Origin: a virus
Length of the DNA stretch: 46,140 bases
Virus record (IMG/VR): IMGVR_UViG_3300027674_000006
Coordinates: 1 to 46,140 of that record
Reading direction: 5' to 3' (one strand)
Below, piece by piece: positions 25,157 through 31,977 of this stretch (position 1 is the stretch's first letter; every line of letters starts with the position of its first letter). The notes beneath the pieces were generated by a model. It ran no database searches. It worked only from the letters and a program-made list of their open reading frames with translations, and had not been told where the DNA came from. The position numbers and the translations under genes are program-made.

Positions 25157-25185
25157 ATAGTGTCGGGTTTCGATACTAATGTCAA
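25157..25185 (-). promoter_or_regulatory. Leftward early promoter (PR-like)
   Basis: On the minus strand TTGACA (25185-25180) is followed after 17 bp by CACTAT (25162-25157). The first operator at 25160-25176 lies between and over these boxes, so repressor binding would block it. The predicted transcript begins about 25 nt before the Cro-like start. Confidence 0.6.
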
Positions 25186-25235
25186 GGGGTAGCGTGTCGG
25201 CTTCCGGGACTGCACAAGGTGTTGTTTTTCGACAC
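25160..25235. promoter_or_regulatory. Three-operator switch region (OR-like)
   Basis: Three 17-bp sites of the form GTRTCG-N5-CGAYAC lie between the divergent regulators. They are 25160-25176 (GTGTCG/CGATAC), 25194-25210 (GTGTCG/CGGGAC, imperfect) and 25219-25235 (GTGTTG/CGACAC, inside a perfect 7-bp AAGGTGT/ACACCTT palindrome). Centre spacings are about 34 and 25 bp. The arrangement resembles the lambda right operator. The sites are directly visible; binding is inferred. Confidence 0.75.
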
Positions 25236-25244
25236 CTTCAGTTG

Positions 25245-25664
25245 ATGACGACGCGCAGATTCCTCCTGCCCAGCGGCTATGATCCGTCGCGGCCCAACCG
25301 ATTGCGCGCCTTGCGACTTGAGCGCGGGCTATCGCTGGACGCGCTGGCCCAGCGGTGCGTGCCGCCCACCACTAAGGGGCAGATCGAAAAGCTCGAATGG
25401 GGGCCGCACCACGTGCATGGCGTGCGGATGGACATCATGTGGATGTATCGGCTGGCGGCGGCGCTCGACTGCCATCCCTCAGACCTCTTGCCCGACCTGC
25501 CGCCGACGATTTTGCCGCTGGCCGAGCGCGACCACCTGGAGCGCTATCGCGAGCTTGCCGAGCCTGATCGTGGCCTTGTCGAATCGGTCATCGAAGGCCG
25601 CCTCGCGGCGGTTAACCGAGCGAGCCAGGCGCCACCCCGGCGCCACGCTAAAAAGGGGCCATAA
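25245..25664 (+). CDS. CI-like repressor, short form
   Basis: A 139-residue protein in the XRE helix-turn-helix style: RPNRLRALRLERGLSLDALAQRC, split over residues 15-37, then a DNA-contact helix and LAAALDCHPSDLLPDLP. The C-terminus is short and basic, and no LexA-type peptidase domain is present, so SOS self-cleavage is not expected. The ATG at 25245 has no ribosome site and may be leaderless; TTG at 25242 and ATG at 25179 are in frame. It is the only plus-strand gene between the two operator groups. Confidence 0.78.
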   Translation: MTTRRFLLPSGYDPSRPNRLRALRLERGLSLDALAQRCVPPTTKGQIEKLEWGPHHVHGVRMDIMWMYRLAAALDCHPSDLLPDLPPTILPLAERDHLERYRELAEPDRGLVESVIEGRLAAVNRASQAPPRRHAKKGP

Positions 25665-25728
25665 TCATTCGTTTTCGCGACAAGAGCGGCGAGCCTTCAA
25701 GCGAGTAACATTTCGCCCCCACGCGCGG

Positions 25729-25780
25729 GTATCGCAAACCGACACGTTTCGCTTGACAGGCTAGTCTCGCAACCCGATAC
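25729..25780. promoter_or_regulatory. Second operator pair (OL-like)
   Basis: Two more copies of the 17-bp operator lie downstream of the repressor: 25729-25745 (GTATCG/CGACAC) and 25764-25780 (GTCTCG/CGATAC), centres 35 bp apart. They flank and overlap the plus-strand promoter at 25753-25781. The same half-sites as in the first group indicate control by the same regulator. Confidence 0.7.
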
Positions 25781-25781
25781 T
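25753..25781 (+). promoter_or_regulatory. Rightward promoter (PL-like)
   Basis: TTGACA (25753-25758), exactly 17 bp, then GATACT (25776-25781). The second operator overlaps the -10 box and the first lies just upstream of the -35 box, so it should be repressed in the lysogen. It would drive the plus-strand genes from 26160, passing antisense through the secreted-protein gene at 25828-26118. Confidence 0.65.
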
Positions 25782-25827
25782 TCTCCCGTCACCCGCGGGA
25801 GGCCCGCCTTTGCCCGACCCAGCTGCG

Positions 25828-26118
25828 CTATTTCGCCTCGACCGACCATTTGCCGCCGTGGTTGGCGAGTTCGAACCGATACCGCATTCCGTTGCACCAC
25901 ACCGTCCAGCCCTCGCTGAACGCGAACGGCAGCATCTCGTCGACCGCGCGGCAATCGTAACCCAGGGCGTTGATCAGTTCGCGCGCCTCGTAAAGCTGCC
26001 CCGGCGTCGCATGACGGCTCGACCGTACCGGTTCGGGCTGCGCACCCGGCTGGCAGCGCTGCTGCAATGCCAGCCCTGCAAACATCGCAAGCACCATGAT
26101 TGCGGCCATCCAGCGCAT
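25828..26118 (-). CDS. Small secreted protein, probable moron
   Basis: A 96-residue protein with a strong GGGAGG ribosome site before ATG 26118. The N-terminal MRWMAAIMVLAMFAGLALQ is a signal peptide. The mature part has EARELINALGYDCRAVDEM, GWTVWCNGMRYRFELANHGGKW, with two cysteines that could pair. This pattern is that of small exported proteins common in rhizobia. It lies convergent to the repressor and antisense to the second operator-controlled promoter, and it may change lysogen properties. Function unknown. Confidence 0.7.
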   Translation of the reverse strand: MRWMAAIMVLAMFAGLALQQRCQPGAQPEPVRSSRHATPGQLYEARELINALGYDCRAVDEMLPFAFSEGWTVWCNGMRYRFELANHGGKWSVEAK

Positions 26119-26159
26119 TTGCGCCTCCCTTTGCCCTCCCCGGTTTAACGAGGCCCGCG

Positions 26160-26390
26160 ATGCAGGACAATCCCAGGCTCGATCTCGACGATGAGACCGC
26201 CGACATCCTGCGCGAGCTGCAATATTGCGCACACGGGCCGGGCTGGCATTTTGCCGCGGGCCAGGTGGCCCGCGCCCAGACGGTCGCGCTCGAGCGCGGC
26301 TGGCTCGTGCCGTGCGCGATCAAGCCCGGTTATCTGTCGACCAGCCCCACCGGCAAGCGCCTCCTCGCGGCCTGGGAGACCGGCCGATGA
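26160..26390 (+). CDS. Small plus-strand early protein
   Basis: A 76-residue protein from ATG 26160 with a CGAGG ribosome site. It contains LDLDDETADILRELQY and ALERGWLVPCAIKPGYLSTSPTGKRLLAAWE, which reads like a small winged-helix fold (a helix pair followed by a strand with a basic tip). It is the first gene downstream of the rightward promoter. No family is recognised. The following 160 bp up to the HU gene hold no gene that I can support. Confidence 0.6.
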   Translation: MQDNPRLDLDDETADILRELQYCAHGPGWHFAAGQVARAQTVALERGWLVPCAIKPGYLSTSPTGKRLLAAWETGR

Positions 26391-26552
26391 CCCGGGCTTA
26401 ACCAAACAGCCTTCGGCGCAGACCGCGCCGGAGCGCCCCGGCTTCCAGCGCTCGGCGGACCGGATGGAAGCCGGGGCGAGCCATACCGAGACGGCAGCCC
26501 GGCGGCGCATCTGCCATCTCGCTCGAGTTTTTTCAGAGGAAGGAGAATGAGG

Positions 26553-26963
26553 ATGACCAAAGAAGACATGATCACCGCGGTCCGCCGCGAACTCGATTGT
26601 TCGCGCGAGACGGCGGCGTGCGTCGTCGACGCCCTGTTCGCCGAGATCGCGGCCCGGCTCGCCGCCGGCGACCGCATAACCCTGCCGGGGCTTGGTGTGC
26701 TCATTCCCGGGTTGACCCGCGGCGGCATCGGGCGCAACCCGGCCACCGGCGAGTCACTGATGCTGACGCCGAAGCCGACCGCCAAATTCAAGATGAAACC
26801 GGTGTTGCAGCGGACCCTCGCCGCCGCGATGGCACCGGAGCAGGAGGCGCCCGATCGCGGTGTTGTCGGCCATGGTCAATCTGGCCTCCGGTCCGGCCGG
26901 CGGCGATGCGCGGTCATGCCGTCCTTGCCCTCATGCTTAAACAGCGTCACCCGGCCGGGATGA
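26553..26963 (+). CDS. HU/IHF-family DNA-bending protein with extra C-terminus
   Basis: A 136-residue protein from ATG 26553, with AGGAGA seven bases upstream; ATG 26547 is in frame but too close. Residues 1-95 are a DNABII protein: TKEDMITAVRREL, FAEIAARLAAGDRITLPGLGVL, then the arm GRNPATGESLMLTPKPTAKFKM. The last 40 residues are low-complexity and not part of the fold. The stop overlaps the next start as ATGA. It may assist excision, replication or packaging, like IHF. Confidence 0.85.
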   Translation: MTKEDMITAVRRELDCSRETAACVVDALFAEIAARLAAGDRITLPGLGVLIPGLTRGGIGRNPATGESLMLTPKPTAKFKMKPVLQRTLAAAMAPEQEAPDRGVVGHGQSGLRSGRRRCAVMPSLPSCLNSVTRPG

Positions 26964-28039
26964 ATCGGCAAGAGCGCGAGTGGGCCGATGCGAGCTGGAA
27001 CCCGGTGCGCGCCCGCGATCGCGAGACCGGCAGGATCAGCTGGTTCTGCACCCATCTCAGCGAGGAGTGCCGGTTCTGTTGCCGCCTCGGTACCGGCATC
27101 GACTACCGGGCGCAGTACGCCGACCGGCTCGACATCTTCATCGACGACAGGATCCTCGCCTGGCCGCTGCACTGGCGCCGACCGTGGGTGTTCACGCTGT
27201 CGATGTCCGACCTGTTCTGCGAATTCATCCCCGACGCAATGATCGACCGGGTGTTCGCGGTCATGGCGCTGGCGCCGCAGCATACCTTCATAGTTCTGAC
27301 CAAACGCGCCGAGCGGATGCGGGATTACATGGGCACAGCAAAGCGCCTCGCGCTCGACGGCGTCGTGCACCATGAATGCCTCGAATATCGCGATCTCTGG
27401 GTGCCCCTGCCGAATGTCTGGCTCGGGGTCTCGGTCGAGGACCAGACAACCGCCGACGAGCGGATCCCCGAGTTGTTCGCGACGCCGGCCGCAGTGCGCT
27501 TCATCTCGGCCGAACCGCTGCTTGGGCCGGTCGATCTAACCGCATTGCGATTGCGCGACCCGCCGTCACCCGATTGGACTGAATGCCGTCGTGACGCTCT
27601 GCGCGGCCTTTTTAGCGGGTGCCCATTTTATAGCGCGGCCGATCTTTGCGCGGCCGAAGAACGTGGCCAAGAGCATCCGAACGACCGTCCAAGCGGCACG
27701 ATGCGCATCGAAGCCGGGCCGCATCTCAATTGGGTTATCGTCGGCGGCGAGAGCGGCCCCCAAGCGCGGCCGATGCACCCGGCCTGGGCGCGGAGCTTGC
27801 GCGACCAGTGCCTCGCCGCCAGCGTCCCGTTCTTCTTCAAGCAATGGGGCGAGTGGGCACCCGCCGCCGATTACGCATCCGAGACCCTCGAAGATTTGGA
27901 CGTTCGTGGTCTCACCGATGACGGGGTTGTCCGCGTCGGCAAGCGCGCCGCCGGCCGCCGGCTCGACGGCCGCGAATGGTCGGATTTCCCGGTGAAACAT
28001 GGCGCGCCCGGCATGAGTGCGCGTATCGGCGATGCCTGA
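26960..28039 (+). CDS. DUF5131 (phage Gp37/Gp68) family protein
   Basis: A 359-residue protein of the DUF5131 family. It has the family start SWNP, the cysteine pattern FCTHLSEECRFCC (Cys30, Cys37, Cys40), DLFCEFIP, FIVLTKRAERM, WLGVSVEDQ, RFISAEPLLGPVD, WVIVGGESGPQARPMHPAW and FFFKQWGEW. The three-cysteine set suggests a metal or Fe-S centre. The family is common on phages and integrative elements, and its biochemical role is not established. The ATG overlaps the HU-like stop. Confidence 0.92.
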   Translation: MNRQEREWADASWNPVRARDRETGRISWFCTHLSEECRFCCRLGTGIDYRAQYADRLDIFIDDRILAWPLHWRRPWVFTLSMSDLFCEFIPDAMIDRVFAVMALAPQHTFIVLTKRAERMRDYMGTAKRLALDGVVHHECLEYRDLWVPLPNVWLGVSVEDQTTADERIPELFATPAAVRFISAEPLLGPVDLTALRLRDPPSPDWTECRRDALRGLFSGCPFYSAADLCAAEERGQEHPNDRPSGTMRIEAGPHLNWVIVGGESGPQARPMHPAWARSLRDQCLAASVPFFFKQWGEWAPAADYASETLEDLDVRGLTDDGVVRVGKRAAGRRLDGREWSDFPVKHGAPGMSARIGDA

Positions 28040-28289
28040 GCCGGCGCGCACCCGGCCGGCGCGGCTGCTCTACACGGCGCGCGAGGCGGCAGAGCTGCTC
28101 AGCATGAGCACAAGGAGCCTCGCCGGGTTTGTCGCCGCCGGCGCGCTGCGCTATGTCCTGGTCGGCAAGCGCAAGCGGTTTGCGCCCTCCGACCTCGACA
28201 CCTTTATCGCCGCCCGGAGACAGCCCCAAGGGAGCATGGCATGGGTCTCTACCGCCGCCCCGACTCGCCCGGTATTATGGCGCAAGTGA
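28032..28289 (+). CDS. Excisionase-like MerR/HTH_17 protein
   Basis: An 85-residue protein from ATG 28032, overlapping the DUF5131 stop by 8 nt. LLYTAREAAELLSMSTRSL, GFVAAGALRYVLVGKRKRF and SDLDTFIAAR are the pattern of the HTH_17 excisionase-type domain. Such genes usually sit directly before the phage integrase and control recombination direction. Here the following integrase frame is broken, and the 3' end of this gene overlaps that remnant. Confidence 0.82.
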   Translation: MPEPARTRPARLLYTAREAAELLSMSTRSLAGFVAAGALRYVLVGKRKRFAPSDLDTFIAARRQPQGSMAWVSTAAPTRPVLWRK

Positions 28290-28366
28290 TCAATCGGAAT
28301 ATTGGGGCGCGGTCGGCAAGTCGAGCACGATGCGGGGGTGCATCGTGTCTTAGGAGCGTGCCGTGA
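28241..28366 (+). pseudogene. Remnant of a tyrosine integrase N-terminus
   Basis: ATG 28241 opens MGLYRRPDSP, a very common start of tyrosine-type phage integrases of alphaproteobacteria. The next residues (GIMAQVINRN and onward) have no integrase character, and the frame stops at 28366. It lies exactly where an integrase is expected, overlapping the end of the excisionase-like gene. About ten codons of a true integrase appear to remain, the rest having been lost or replaced by the cargo segment that follows. The match is short. Confidence 0.55.
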
Positions 28367-28467
28367 GCGCGCGGGTTGCGCGGAACTCCCGCCTAAGTAT
28401 ATTTGTTGCCTTCCTCGCGTGCTGTCATTTGTGCCACGATCAGACCTTCGCCATCGCAGGTCCACTG

Positions 28468-29361
28468 TTAATCAGCGCGCCAGGAGCCGATTATCGAGGT
28501 GACGAGTCCCAGGTTCGATGCTGGAATGGTGTCGTCGTCTACCCAAATGGGACCGACCGCGCGGTTTGGACCGAGGCTACGGCTAGCGCGGAGAATGTAA
28601 ACAAACGGTGTGTGGTGGACGAGTGTATCCGATGGCGAGAGGTAGACGATGCATGCGACGACAACCGGAAAGATCGCAGGACGCAATGTCGGGAATCTGT
28701 GCCACCATTCATCCACCGCCTCTTTGCTGAGAATAATCCCGATCGGCTGCTCCCACTGTCCATTCGGGAAAATATCGACCCCGATAATACCAGGCGCATT
28801 AGCGCACTCTTTCTGGACTGCGGCCGTAATATCGCCTGGTTCAGTGACGAATATGTTGGGATGAATCCAAGCGCGGGTTGCTGGCGTCAATCCTGTATTT
28901 CGCAATGTGAACGTGAGGCCGATATTCACCCCGTTGACGTTGTAATAAAGATTTTCGGTCACCCGCGCGTCCATCGTCAGCCAGGGACGGCGAGTCGCCC
29001 GCATTTCATCCAACTGACCGCGCATTACGACGGCCTGCTCGTTCAATGCGGCGATGGTGGCATCGGTCTTCCGGAGTACGGCTATGGTGTCCATATGTTG
29101 CTGATCGCCGCCCCGGCGCATTTCCAAAAGCATCCCGAGATTGACGGCCGCCAGCACCAGCGTACCCAGCGTCAAGAGAACTGTGGCGTTCGCGGTACGT
29201 CGATTGTGGTCGCCGCCTCGCCACCAACGGCGGGGCCACCTGAGCAGGTACCATATCAGGGTACCGGCTTGATGAAGGCTCTTGTAATAGCCGCCGTGGG
29301 GCTGCTCTGCGCTGTTCTGATGTGGTTCGGCGCTCCCGCCCTCTTTATCGGGATCGACCAA
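28468..29361 (-). CDS. Membrane-anchored protein of unknown function
   Basis: A 297-residue protein with a hydrophobic segment at about residues 60-80 (VLLTLGTLVLAAVNLGMLLEM), a short coiled-coil (TDATIAALNEQAVVMRGQLDEMRATRRPW) and a beta-type C-terminal domain (GLTFTLRNTGLTPATRAWIHP). This architecture, a membrane anchor then RRPWL and a soluble domain, is frequent in unrelated cargo genes of rhizobia. The start is uncertain because a small plus-strand gene overlaps the first 30 codons. It lies in the segment after the integrase remnant and looks like acquired cargo. Confidence 0.6.
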   Translation of the reverse strand: MVDPDKEGGSAEPHQNSAEQPHGGYYKSLHQAGTLIWYLLRWPRRWWRGGDHNRRTANATVLLTLGTLVLAAVNLGMLLEMRRGGDQQHMDTIAVLRKTDATIAALNEQAVVMRGQLDEMRATRRPWLTMDARVTENLYYNVNGVNIGLTFTLRNTGLTPATRAWIHPNIFVTEPGDITAAVQKECANAPGIIGVDIFPNGQWEQPIGIILSKEAVDEWWHRFPTLRPAIFPVVVACIVYLSPSDTLVHHTPFVYILRASRSLGPNRAVGPIWVDDDTIPASNLGLVTSIIGSWRAD

Positions 29362-29451
29362 GGCTCACTCCCCTTACTTGTCGGGGGCATTCTAGCCATG
29401 GGTGCACAGGCGACGGCAATCCTCTACACGATCGATTTCTGTTTCTTCTGA
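29271..29451 (+). CDS. Small membrane protein
   Basis: A 59-residue protein with two hydrophobic segments (ALVIAAVGLLCAVLMWFG and PLLVGGILAMGAQATAILYT) and a short loop. It overlaps the 5' end of the minus-strand membrane-anchored gene; both cannot use all of the overlap comfortably. It ends DFCFF. No family is recognised. Confidence 0.45.
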
Positions 29452-29516
29452 ACCTATACGTCCGCGAGGCTGACACCATCCAATTCGAGCGCAGCAATCA
29501 CGGCCAAAAGGAAGGT

Positions 29517-29663
29517 TTGCTGGAAAGGTGCCGCGTCTCAAGTTTGGCGGTAATCGAATTGCGGGTCTCAGACAGCCCGTACAATTTTTCGATCACGGCC
29601 GGGACGCTCGAACAACTCGAACGCGCGAGCATGGCATTGCGGCGGCGGCAACCGCCAGCATAG
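29517..29663 (+). CDS. Possible small protein
   Basis: A 48-residue frame from TTG 29517 with AAGGAAGG immediately upstream. The sequence SSLAVIELRVSDSPYNFSITAGTL, split by a turn, then LEQLERASMALRRRQ reads like a real beta-plus-helix end of a protein. The ribosome site is too close and the start is non-standard, so this could be the end of a decayed gene. Confidence 0.25.
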   Translation: MLERCRVSSLAVIELRVSDSPYNFSITAGTLEQLERASMALRRRQPPA

Positions 29664-29686
29664 AAGAGATTAATCAGAGGAAGCCA

Positions 29687-30166
29687 ATGGCAAAGCAGAA
29701 CTGGCTTAATAAACAACTTGATCAGGCAAGTACGGTCGTTCGGTCCTGGAGCGAATGGAAGCGCGAAACGATCAAATCACAGATAGCTGATATTGCGCCC
29801 GGTGGCACGTCTGCTAACCATCAGGAGCAAGTGCCCTCCGAATACGGCACACGAAAGGATGGGGCGCCCGATAGGCGCACAACACTAGGGCGTTCCCAAC
29901 CCTATCCAGAAGCACGCGATGCCACTCGGAGGGTGCCCGAAATGACCCAGGCCATGATCGAGGCTGGTATTCGGGCCTATGGGTCCGATGACGATCGCTC
30001 AACTCCCGAGAAGGTGCTCGATATCTGGCAAGCAATGAACGAGGCTCATGACCGACCAGCCGAAACCGCCAGACATCCTAAACCGCTTCGTGCGGATGGT
30101 GCTCGCCTACAAGCCGAAGCCAAAGACAATTCCCGCGCCCCCCTTTTTGTTGGGGAATTATATTAG
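29687..30166 (+). CDS. Cargo protein of unknown function
   Basis: A 159-residue hydrophilic protein with a clear AGAGGAAG ribosome site before ATG 29687. It begins with a basic amphipathic helix (KQNWLNKQLDQASTVVRSW), then a polar, disordered-looking centre, and a C-terminal helix (TQAMIEAGIRAYGSDD). No family is recognised. It is convergent with the end of the late operon at 30192, in the cargo segment. Confidence 0.6.
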   Translation: MAKQNWLNKQLDQASTVVRSWSEWKRETIKSQIADIAPGGTSANHQEQVPSEYGTRKDGAPDRRTTLGRSQPYPEARDATRRVPEMTQAMIEAGIRAYGSDDDRSTPEKVLDIWQAMNEAHDRPAETARHPKPLRADGARLQAEAKDNSRAPLFVGELY

Positions 30167-30191
30167 ATGACTTCCTGGCGTGAGGAAATGC

Positions 30192-30509
30192 TTATGCGGC
30201 GGCTGCGTGCGCGGCGTCCTTGGCCGCATTGAGCGCGGCGACGAGCTCGGGCTCGGCGACGGTACCGACGGCGATCGCGACCGTGACGGTCGACCATGCC
30301 GCCTCGAGGTCGGCGACGAGCTTTTCGATCGCCGCGACCGACGGGCTGGAGCGCAAACGCAGGATGTCGGCGATCAGCCCCGGCATGACCAGCGCGACGC
30401 CCTCGGCAACATGCGCCGCCCGGGCGACGGCCGGCAGCACGGCGCCGAGATTGGGCAATGCCGCGGTGATCTTCGGCAGCTCGCCTTCGATCGTGGTCAA
30501 CAACGACAT
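30192..30509 (-). CDS. Last gene of the late operon, unknown function
   Basis: A 105-residue alanine- and valine-rich helical protein (MSLLTTIEGELPKITAALPNL, ADILRLRSSPSVAAIEKLVADLEAAWSTV), ending in an alanine-rich tail. It lies after the tail hub genes at the 3' end of the minus-strand operon. This position often holds lysis or accessory genes, but the sequence shows no transmembrane segment long enough for a holin. Start chosen at ATG 30509. Confidence 0.55.
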   Translation of the reverse strand: MSLLTTIEGELPKITAALPNLGAVLPAVARAAHVAEGVALVMPGLIADILRLRSSPSVAAIEKLVADLEAAWSTVTVAIAVGTVAEPELVAALNAAKDAAHAAAA

Positions 30510-30618
30510 GATCAGTCCTTTCGCGAAAATGGCCGCGTCTGGCGGCCGTGGGATGCAGGGAGCGAGGGTGCCGGGTAGGGGGTTAGCGGGCGGCAGATGT
30601 CGCTCGCCCACGGGCTTC

Positions 30619-30711
30619 CTACGCGGTTTTCGTCGGGCGGAAGAAATCGGGCAGCGGCGCGCCGGCCCTGACCTGGGCGCGGACCGCGCATAACGGACCG
30701 CCGCACCTCAA
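30619..30711 (-). CDS. Possible very small protein
   Basis: A 30-residue frame starting with TTG in a TTGA overlap with the previous stop, the same coupling seen elsewhere in this operon. It reads RCGGPLCAVRAQ then PLPDFFRPTKTA. The remaining gap to 30509 holds nothing I can support. Too short for family assignment. Confidence 0.35.
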   Translation of the reverse strand: MRCGGPLCAVRAQVRAGAPLPDFFRPTKTA

Positions 30712-30926
30712 TCCATGCAGCAATCGTCGTGGGCGGCCACCGCCGTTGCCTTTGGCGTTTCTTTGGCCGGACCGGCATCGCGCACTTTGCCGCTGCCGCC
30801 GCAGCGCATGCACAGTTCTTCGGTGCGTTGATCGAACGCGTCTGGCACGCCGTCGATCAGCCGCCGGGTGCGCGGCATGACGCCACTCCCCCGGCATGCC
30901 GGGCAGGGCTTGCGTAGAGGCTCCAT
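30708..30926 (-). CDS. Small zinc-finger protein (CxxCxGxG type)
   Basis: A 72-residue protein with a strong GAGGGGAG ribosome site before ATG 30926. Two cysteine pairs (CPACRGSG and CMRCGGSG), each followed by glycine repeats as in DnaJ zinc knuckles, could bind one zinc. Small proteins of this type are common in phage late operons; their role is unclear. It follows the second tail hub protein. Confidence 0.65.
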   Translation of the reverse strand: MEPLRKPCPACRGSGVMPRTRRLIDGVPDAFDQRTEELCMRCGGSGKVRDAGPAKETPKATAVAAHDDCCMD

Positions 30927-30939
30927 GGGCTTTCTCCCC

Positions 30940-31977
30940 TCAATGCGTGCCGGCGAGCACACCGGACAGGTTGGCCAGCGTCGCGTCAGTGCGGCGCGGG
31001 ATAAGCGTCAGGACGTCGCCCGGGACAAACGATGCCGCGGTCCCCGAGAACGTCGCGGCCGTGCCGCCGATGGCAAAGGTCATCGTCGCGAAGTTGGTGC
31101 CATTCTGGGCGATGTCGAAGATCGTCTGCGCCGTCGCGGCGAGACCGGCGGTGCACAGGCTGCCGGTAAAATTGGTGACGAAATTGACGCTCTCGCCAAA
31201 GGTGTAGCGCTCGACCGGCGCGCCGATCTGCGGGATGCCGAGATACTGGAAGAGGATCGTGGCCGGCATCACCGCGCCGGCGCCGGTCAGGACATAGGTG
31301 TCGACGATGAGGCCGGCGAGCGATTGCAAGGCTTGCCCAAAGGTGTTGAAAGCCGGCAGTTTGACCGAGATCGTCTGGCCGATCAGGTTGGCCGGGTAGA
31401 CGTATCTGAACAGCGACGGGTCGTTCGGCCCGAACCGGGCGAACCCGGCGCCCGACGAGTGGGCGCCGATCGGCGTGCCATAGACGCCGCGGCGCAGCCG
31501 GGTCCCGAGGTTGTATTTGTAGGCGGCGGTCAGCGTCGCCGACTGGTAGCTGACCAGCTCGCCGGCGCAATAGCACAGCGTCGTGAAATTGTCGGCGTCG
31601 GTCGCCGTGCCGCCGAGCAGCTGCCCGAGGCTCTCGGTCAGGTCGACCGCCAGCGTGTCGACCGTGTCCGGGTCGCTGTGGCTGGCGAGATTGGCGCTCA
31701 GCACGCCCTGGCGCGCGCCCTTGTAGATCGTCCCGGCCAGCGCATAGGTGTTGCCGCTGAGCGAGACCCACGCCTGGCAGCCGCCCCAGTTGGCGCCGCC
31801 CGAGGCGATCATCCACACCTCGAGCGCGCCGCCGGAGAGCGCCGCCGGCGGCTCGAAGATGATCGGCGGGTTGGTGTTGCCGGGCGGCACCAGCATGTTG
31901 TAGCCGGCCCCGGCCGTCGTCAGCTTCGGGTACAAGGTCGCGGTGCCGACCCCGATCGGCGTGATTGTCCCGGTCAT
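30940..31977 (-). CDS. Tail hub/tip protein, second part
   Basis: A 345-residue protein resembling the C-terminal part of large phage tail hub proteins: IIFEPPAALSGGALEVWMIASGG, LCYCAGELVSYQSATLTAAYKYNLGTRLRRGVYGT, SFVPGDVLTLIPRR. In gene transfer agents and many rhizobial siphophages these regions are fused to the upstream hub domain; here they are split by a helix-turn-helix gene. The ATG overlaps the stop of that gene (ATGA). It should form part of the baseplate or tail tip. Confidence 0.78.
   Translation of the reverse strand: MTGTITPIGVGTATLYPKLTTAGAGYNMLVPPGNTNPPIIFEPPAALSGGALEVWMIASGGANWGGCQAWVSLSGNTYALAGTIYKGARQGVLSANLASHSDPDTVDTLAVDLTESLGQLLGGTATDADNFTTLCYCAGELVSYQSATLTAAYKYNLGTRLRRGVYGTPIGAHSSGAGFARFGPNDPSLFRYVYPANLIGQTISVKLPAFNTFGQALQSLAGLIVDTYVLTGAGAVMPATILFQYLGIPQIGAPVERYTFGESVNFVTNFTGSLCTAGLAATAQTIFDIAQNGTNFATMTFAIGGTAATFSGTAASFVPGDVLTLIPRRTDATLANLSGVLAGTH

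Noticed and set aside
25179-25244. Longer repressor starting at 25179
   Set aside because: It would place two of three operators inside the coding region and adds residues unlike the helix-turn-helix family.
28363-29451. Plus-strand frame of 362 codons with a signal-peptide-like start
   Set aside because: Most of it is antisense to a better minus-strand membrane-anchored gene; only its last 59 codons look real.
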